Assembly (NCBI GenBank): GCA_907163375.1
Contig: CAJQUW010012648.1
Coordinates: 184,199-248,198, forward strand
Reading direction: 5' to 3'
Length of the DNA: 64,000 bases
Source: Prostheceraeus crozeri
Lineage: Eukaryota; Platyhelminthes; Polycladida; Euryleptidae
Part shown: positions 53,001 through 62,000 of the stretch, piece after piece
Numbering within the stretch: the first letter of the stretch is position 1
Layout of the letters: each line of letters starts with the position of its first letter
The notes under the pieces: model-generated
What the model was told of the DNA's origin: nothing
What the model saw: the letters and a program-made list of their open reading frames with translations, nothing else
Database searches by the model: none
Program-made: the position numbers and the translations under genes

Positions 53001-56000
53001 GAATTAAAGAAAAATTATAAAGGAAGTAAAGAACAGTTAGATGCTAATAAAAACCAGTTGAATGCTGTTAAAGTTCAGTTGAACGCACTAAAAACAGATT
53101 TGAAGAAAAGTGAGGAAAAATTAGAAGTAAATGAAAAAGAAATTAAAACACATCATATACTACTTGACGCATTGAATAAAGTACAAAGGCAGGTTGATAA
53201 AGTAATTCGCCGGTTATTGAAGAACAAAACTTTGTTTCCTACAATAAAGCAGTAAACTTAAAGCCAAAATATATATAGACTAAAAGTTAAATTAAAACCT
53301 AAAAAATGCCTGTAATTTATAAACAGAATCTTAAACATTTTTCATCAAATCAAAATTGCAAACGAACCATCTATGAAATCTGTTTACCATTACAACAGTG
53401 TAGAAACAATCCAAAAAGAAGGAGATGGAATATTTTCTGGTATTGAAAGTGTCGTTAATATCATCAAAAATAATAAAGATTTGATTACATCTGCTGCAAA
53501 AGGAGCTGCTGCAATTGGAAGTGTGGCCAATGCAGTTTCAAATGCTGTTAAATCACAAAATGAACTCAAGCAAATAGAAGCTATTCGTAAACTTAGGAAT
53601 GAAACAAAAGAACTTGCAAAACAACAAAAAAATTGAGATGAAGCAAAAAATAAAATAGCGAAGATACAGAACACTAAAAGTTTGGAAGAAATAAGAGGAA
53701 ATGGATTAGCAAAATTCCCATAGTTCTAAATAGTTTTCTCAGCGATATCTCTATATTAAAACACCTATAATATTTATTATAAAATGACCACATTACTTGA
53801 AAGTTAATTTAGATTAGACGATCCTCCATTTGTGAGTTATAATCAGAGAAAGAATGACTATATAAAAGTAGCAATGAATCCTGGTTCTTCCGGAAGAGTA
53901 AACACTGGAGGAAATTCCATCCTTGAAGTTGATAATCAGCAAAGTTATTTATATTTACCTGATTCCTTTTTACACTGTGAATATTCTCTATATTCTGATG
54001 ATGATTTTAAAACATCATTACCTGCTACGGATAATATTACATTAGAAAATAATTTCTTTCCCAGATTTTTTACGCAAATGCGTTTGGATGTTTCAACACA
54101 AAAGATAGAAACAATAAGTGATCCACCAGGCATAATTGATACAATGCTTCGATTTGTAACAATTGGTGAAAGTAATAAAAGAAATAAAATTGAAGTTTGG
54201 TTTCCATATAATAATGATGGTATAGTTATAGATGAATTAAGTCATTTTGGAACAGATGATGCAGGAATTGCGAAAGATGTAGAAAATATTGCAAATCATT
54301 TAAATAAAACACACAATACCGCATATAAAGAAAGACGTGATTTTAACAATAAAAGTAAACAAACTGTTAATTGGTCATTATCACCATTATTTGGATATTT
54401 AGATTGTAATAAAATATCATGTCAATTAAAATTCAAACTCATAATTCATCGTACTTTAAATAACGAATCAATATTTTTTGGAGAGACTGGAAAAAAGCAT
54501 ACTTAAAAATTGATAGACTTGAATGGTGGATAAAACATATTACTCCTAATTTAGAAATTGAAACAATTATTACGAAAAGGTTAAATGCTAATAAACCAAT
54601 TCCAGTAAGTTTTATGTAACGTATTGCTAGTTCTGTTACCTTTTCAGATCAAAGATTTACATGTAACTGGCATTTTACTAGAACTTCAAATACACCAAGA
54701 TATTTATTGCTAGCTTTTCAAAAGAATGAACCCCCGATCTTTGATAAGAATAATTGCTTTTTTCATTTAAATTCAATTAAAAGTTTACAAATTTTATAAA
54801 ATCAAAGACGTTATCCAATTGATCCATAGAGATTTGATATTACTAACAATCAATTTATGGAGGAATATAATGCTTATAATAATTTATGTCATGAATTTGG
54901 AGTTGAAGCACAATTATCACCTTTAGACTGGAAGAATTTATACCCTGTTTTCTATTTCGACTTAAGTGCACAATCTGAAGATATAATTAAAAATGGTTGT
55001 GATGTTACAATTAATATTGAGAAGACAAATTCTTCATTATCTTTAATGGCTTATGGTTTGCTTTTAGAAGATGCAAAATATTCTATTGAAATTCTTAATG
55101 GAAGAATGGTTATGATCGGTTAGGTTAAATTTATATGTTATTTTTATAAATGAATGATAGAGAAAAAATATACTTGAAACTACGTAATATTGTAGATAAA
55201 AATTCACCTAAATCTATTACTATTAATAAAAAGAAATTTTAAATTAGTAGACCAAATGTAGAAAATATAAAATTACAAGAAGAAAAGAGTGGCGGAATTC
55301 TTACATTAATTCCTCTGATAATAGGAGGTATAGCAGCAGCAGGAATTGTGGCAGGTGGAGCAGAAATAAAGTAGAGAAGGCAGCATTAAAAGAACAAAAA
55401 CGTCATAATAAAGAGTAGGAGAAAGCAGCAAGGGGACAAGGAGTAGCAGATAAATTTGTTAGTAAATCAAATTTAGTTGATGATGAAGGAAAAATACTTC
55501 TTAAAAATGTTTTACATAATATTGATGATTTAATTGAAATAAAAGAAACAAAGATGGTTCTGAAATATATCTAAGTCCTAGTATGATTCGTTAAAACACT
55601 TATTTTATTTTATTTATTTTATTTCATTAAATCATTTAAAATGAAATTGAAAAACTTAAAAATTTCAAATATAGATCTATTGGATTATGTATGGAATCTA
55701 CGTTCATCGAATCGTAAAGTTTATGAAGAAAGCGATGTACAAAAAGCATTATCATATCTTCCGGGATTTGTTTGGGCAAAATACAAAGGTGAAAAACATC
55801 TTCCTGCACATTCATATACCGGTCCAGGAATTCGATTAGATATAAGACTAGATGAGAATGATAATCCAAAACCAGGTGAAGAACCAATAAATAGATTAGA
55901 TGCAGCAGCTTATAGACATGATTTAGCATACAGCGATCATGATGATATAGCTTCTAGACATGAAGCAGATAAGAAAGTGATACAAGAATTAGATAATATT

Positions 56001-59000
56001 AAAAATCCTACCTTAAGAGAAAGAATTGAAAGAATGTTTGTTAAGAAAGCTCTACAAGCAAAAATGTTATTAGGACAAGGTTTAGAAAGTAGTGAAACTT
56101 ATGCCTCTAAAATTCATAAGGAATATAGAAAACCAAAATATCTATTGAAAGTAAAAGTGTTTAATAAAGATGATATTTTTTGCAGTGCAGATCTTATTCA
56201 TATGCCGAACGAAAAGGATTGCTTTAACAGTCATTGATTTGTATACTAGATATGCTTGGGTGAAACCATTAAATAATAAAAGTGGTTTAGCAGTTAAATA
56301 TGCATATGAAGAGATCTTTAAGGAAAGTAAGAGAAAACCGAAAAAGTTGTTTGTTGATAAAGGATCCGAAATTTATAATAGAAATGCTAAACCATTATTT
56401 GAAACTGTTTATTCCACTGAAAATGCTGGAAAAGCTGTAGTATCAGAAAGATTTTCATAGAACATTAAAAAACAAATTATTTAAGAAATTTACTGAACAA
56501 GGTAATCAGAAATGGTGAAAGATATTACCAGAAATTGTTGAGGACTATAACAATAAGATTCATTCAAGTATTGAAGAAAGTCCAAACAATGATTCTGAAA
56601 ATCCAGATCTGATAAGAAAGAAAACATTTGAAAATAATTAGGAAAATGAGAATAATTCTAATTTACGAAAACGGAAACCAAAATGTAAGGTTGGAGATAG
56701 AGTACGAATATTTAAGTATAAGAATAAATTTGAAAAAGGTTTTGTTGGTTATTGGACGAAAGAAATATTTGAAATTAGGAAAATAAATAAAACTTATCCG
56801 ATTACGTATGAAATTAAAGATTTGGATAATTAAGAAATAAAAGGAAGATTTTATGAGAATGAATTACAAAAGACAGAACTTTAGCAAACATCCTTTAGCT
56901 CTAGCATTATATCAAGAAACATCGTTCCTTCTTGCAATTTATATAAAACATAAATACATAATTGACCACAGTAAGTAGTTCCAGGTTGAAAAGTATTTGA
57001 AAAGTATTATATGTTCCACTTCCAAGTAATTCTTTTACTTCTTTTGTTGGAGGAAGGCCATTTGAGTCAAAATAATAGTTTTCTCTATTAGTATTGGAAA
57101 CTTTGTTTCCGGAACGTAGTTCTGTCTTTTGTCCTGCAGACCAATGGATTCCTTTTTGTTCTGATGCATGAAGATTTGTTATGAAATTTACTTCAGGTTT
57201 ATTTTTTATGAATTCTAATTCAACTCTCATTAATACATGAAAGTTTTTTATTCCTAATTGTTTATCGATTTTCTTTAGATCGAAGTTTGTAGTTGTTTGT
57301 TTGCCGTATTGTTTTAGGAAGTGATCGAAGGTCAGCGAACGAATTTCGAAATCCGTTTTGTTATTCATTTTCTTATAGAAAATAAAATACTAATATATTC
57401 CTAATAAAATACTAGTTAGATAAATTCTAATTCATTATCATCATTAATTGAAAAAGAATAGTTTGTCAGTTCTTTAGTATCTGATGCTGTTAAAGATTTT
57501 GAATATCTTTGCGGGAGGAAAAGCGAACCATTGTATTCAAGGTTATTAGGAAGCTCAAATATTACTAAGATTGAATGACCATATTTTGTGTTGATATTTT
57601 TTGCATGAAGGATTTTGTATTCATGTTGTTTCGTTAGTTCGTGAAGTTTGAAATATTTTAATGATGGTAAACGTTTAGTGCTTTTAAGAGCTTCCAGTTT
57701 TTGTAGAAGATTTTTGTTTTTATATTCACTCATTTTTAAGTGAAAGAATTTAGTTAAACCAAAATCGGTAAAAGCCGTAAAAACTGCAAGAACCAAAATC
57801 GGTAAAACTTGAGTTTATAAATTTTATATGACATATCCTGCTTCGAATATGTCATATATCTTAAGTTTACGAATAAATACAAATTTTGATTTGTTGATTT
57901 TTTTAAATTTTCTTTATAAAAATTTTGATTTTAGAAATTTCTAATTTTAATTTTCAAAAAAGTTGAAATTTGATTTTTGAATTTGATTTTGAAAATTTGA
58001 AATTTTAATTTTTTAATTTGATTTTAAAAATTTTTTATTTTTTAATTTTGAAGATTTGAAATTTTGTTTTCTTTTAATTTTGAAAATTTGAATTTTTGAT
58101 TTTAAAATTTTTATTCTTTAATTTTGAAAATTTTATATGACATATCATGCTTTAGCGGGATATGTCGTATACTACACTACTGTTGTTTCGGTACTTGTGG
58201 GTTATCTCCCTCACGTTTTCAAATTTTTCTTAAATCTGTAAATATGAATCAATTGCCACAAAACTTCAAGTGCACGCGAGTGAAGATATTTTCTACCCAC
58301 TTACAAAAATTTATGCAAATCGAACCAGTATTTTTTGAATTAGAGACGATAACTTGAAATGTAGCCAATCAGCTGCTTGGTCTGACTTCGTCTGACCTCA
58401 TTGCCTGAGCAGAAAGCACTTGAGGTGAACAAATTCATTTCTCGACAACTCGTGAAGTGATGATGCCCAGGCCACATACCTTCCATTAATATAGTACCTA
58501 GCCACTGGCGTATTTAGGCTGCTGCACGTGCTGCAATCGTAGCACGTGAAAAATTAGAGTTATCATGAAAATAATTATTCAATCATATCTCAAGTGATTA
58601 TACATAAGTTATACTCCTCTTTCGGAGAAATGAAATGTGTGGAATTTCTCTTCGATTAAGATGCATTTTGAATGCTTGCTGCGATCTCACTGTCATCTCA
58701 CGCACCGCAGCCAGACATCTCATTTCTGAGTTCTCATTGGATGATATCATCGCCAAGAGATTCTTAGCTTGAGCGCTGTATGGGTGAGAGAAACAATACG
58801 TGAATGCGCTTATTAGCCAATTGAAGCAATCATTTTTTCATCTGATGTTCTCCAAATTCGGTTAAGTGTAGTTGCACGCATTTTAGTCCGGCAGCCAGAG
58901 CGAGTTTCTAGCTGGGAAACGAGGCGAAATGAGAACTTCTGTAGATTGATGTCACCATATGCCTACTACGAATTGTACGACGCCGCTGCCGGTTATGGTT

Positions 59001-62000
59001 AGTTCCTTTCTTTGGAGGACTGATCAAAGAATAACTCATGTAAATCCAATGAGAACGCAGATTGCATACTAAGGCCAGAGTCATAATAGTTGGCATGGAA
59101 TGTCTTCTTCAGGTCCTATCTATCATGTGTAACTGATATTTCTGTTTCTTATGATCGGATATCGATGTATGCGATATTGAGGTTCAGTGCGGATGAAGTG
59201 GGACTACATAAGTGGTGCTTGCCACAGTAGGAGGTTGCTTGCATTGAATGCATGCACTTTCATAAATCTGAATGCTCATGAAACCTGAAAGATATGACCT
59301 TGAAGACATTTCAAAAACCAAAAACATGCTCCTAGATTGTACATTTAAATTGATAAGAGAAAACATAAAATTGATTTCAAGGACCTCACAGAAAAACTCG
59401 GCAGACGGACGCGAATTCGCTTGTATGAATATGGTGTACATCAATCTGTGAAAGTCTCATTTTTCGCCCTCGTTCCCTGCAGAAACTCGCTCGCTCTGCG
59501 GAACTACTCACTTAACTCGGCAGAGCCGCGATTCGTAGTAGTATGCATATGGTGTACATCATTCTGTGAAAGTCTCATTTTCGGCCTCGTTCCCTGCAGA
59601 AACTCGCTCTGGCTGCCGGACTATTTAGCTTGCTATGAACTCTGAGTTAGACATTGGAGCGTTTAGATCGCAGAATGTGCTTGTGAATGCATATTTTGTA
59701 GGTAGGGCACATGCCCTGTTAAAGATTGCAAGAGGTAAAACAGAATTTGATGACTGCATATCAGGCCATCAAAAACTTGCCGAAGTCGATCGAGGACATA
59801 ATGACAAATTTTGATGATTGGCTAATTGTTTTACATCAATTACAGACGCAGCCACTTCTCAACACGAAAATCTTTGTCAATCTTTTAAGAATGATCAGAT
59901 TGATGCGTCTGGGAGTGACCGAATCGACATTCGTAATTGTCTGAAAATAGTACTTGACATTTTTCTCGAAGATCATTGCGTTTCACAGATTTCATTGAAA
60001 CTCTCTCCCTATTTGACTGAGTCTTAAATCATAAAGATAAGTCATTGGTCTGATACTGAAATAGGCAATTATGTACAATGTACGTGTGCTTGTATGTTTA
60101 TCAATGCTGTAACGCAGCAGCTGATGATATTTCTGGATACGTCCCCGTACTCAGCACAAAACGGTGCGACAGGTAGTGGTCGTGGGAAGACTTCAAATAG
60201 CAGTAGATGAGTGGAAGACGGAAAGAGAATAATGCACATACGAGTGACAATAATGCTTCGATTAGAAGAAGTCAGAACAAGCTGCTGACATGGCTATACT
60301 TCAAGTCATCGTCTCCAATTCAAAAAGTACCAGTACGATTTGGATAAATTTTTGTCCGTGGATAGAATACACTCAAGTACGTATTGGCCTACATGAAATT
60401 TTGTGACGAGTGATTGAGTTTTTCGGATTTAGGACAAAGTTGAAAATGTGGGGGGATGGGAGATAACCCATGAATGCCATTTATTCTTGTCTTTGAGCAC
60501 TGAGAACCACTACGTAATTTATGCAATTTTTTATATTTTCCATCTTATTTAAACAGTTTGATGATTGCAGAGATTGTTGAGATTCTGGAGTGAACCTGAT
60601 CTGTAAGATTCCAATAGTGATTGAAAACAAAAAATAATAAGACTTCGTATTATTGCATCAAATATGCGACTTGTGTTATCACTGAGCATTTATTGTTACA
60701 ACCTGATTCTCTTGTGTGTATTTCAATGTGCAATACATTTTGCTCCCTAGAATTTCATTGTCTTTTGGTTTCCCTCTCAGAATACTAGATCAAGGAAAGC
60801 AATAAACTCATTCATTTATTCTTCAGCACTCCTGGAAGATCCTAAAATGGCGGAGACGTATTATTCACAATACGATCACGAGTTCGATGACGACGATGAG
60901 AATCCGGAATCAGGAAATGTCCCACCCGATGAGTACGAAGCAACTGCAGATTCGGTGGCTGAATTCTACCAATACCTCCAAATGGCGCTTGACACCTCCA
61001 TGACAAGCGGTAAGTACACTGGTCATTCCTGACGTGTGTCAATGTCTAAACTGTACACGAAGTCTTAGTGTTGATAGTGTCGTGATCAGTGATGAATAAA
61101 TCTCGAAATTATTTTGTTTTTCAAGGAAATGAAGTGAGAATTCAGAACAACTAACTAAATAACAGCCTAAGAATTCAATTACTGGCAATTTTTTGCCAAT
61201 TATTTGTTTTCAAGTCAAAATTGTTCAATTCTGATTTTGCAGCGGTGTCCCAAACCTTTGCTGATGATCCCAAAATGGATATTTATGGAAGCACCGTAAA
61301 GGGAACAAAAATACGGAACCTTCGAACGTAAGTTGATTTACAGCATATGTTGACTAATGAATTCAACAAATCTCAACACGACTCGATGTGTGTGATAGTG
61401 AGATTTGTTTAGATTTGATGAATACATGATCAGAAGCTTCTCGGAGGCCGCCAAATTTTGAAGGAAACAATTTTCCACGTCCATTCATGTACAGTTCTTC
61501 CTCAGAATCGCGGCCGGATGACGACAACGTTAGAAATGTGGCTAACTTTGTTATTAGATATTGCTAGCACTTTTGATCTCCGTAGTACAGTGGTTAAGCG
61601 TTTGGCCTAGCGATCCGTTCGTCCAGAGGTCGAGCCCCAAAGATGTCATTGGAAGTCGGTAGGAAGGGCCGCGAGACCTTCCCCCCCCCCCCAGCATGGG
61701 GGAGTAGTGATGTTAAAGCTTCATTTTATTCTTTCATTCTGATGACCTTGAAATTTGTGATAGTAAATAATAGTTACATACAGAAGCCAAGCTGCAGTAG
61801 AGCATGGTATGGTTGTAAATAATTCCTACGACACTTGTCAAGTCGAAACTCGCAATCTGTGGAGGTAAAATAATCAGAAGGGATCAACTTTTGATATCAA
61901 ATGACTGGAAAATTAGGGCTTAATGGTCAAGGTAATCGTCAGGGCATTCAATTATATGTATCTTCATTAATTAATCCATTGTCATTTCCTACAAGAAAAG

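Larger units (their letters stand above)
51420..58175. mobile_element. Polinton/Maverick-type virus-like element, fossil
   Basis: A block markedly richer in A+T than the surrounding intron, with a gene set typical of Polinton/Maverick or adintovirus-type elements. On the plus strand: a coiled-coil protein, a small helical protein, a capsid-like protein, a glycine/alanine-rich hydrophobic protein, a phospholipase A2-like protein and a retroviral-type integrase. On the minus strand: an adenovirus-protease-like protein and two unrecognised proteins. It is broken, with roughly ten or more breaks, and I recognise no DNA polymerase part. Terminal inverted repeats were not identified; a repeated hairpin near the right side may mark a terminal region. 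Because the parts are still easily recognised, I guess a moderate age. It sits inside NEK11 intron 11. Confidence 0.8.
47017..60826 (+). other. NEK11 intron 11
   Basis: At 13.8 kb this is the largest intron of the gene. It contains a SINE, two copies of a long-TIR element and the Polinton-type fossil, all listed separately. The stretch 48.9-51.3 kb shows nothing beyond a short similarity at 50480-50545 to the ORF end at 26.5 kb. Confidence 0.6.
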
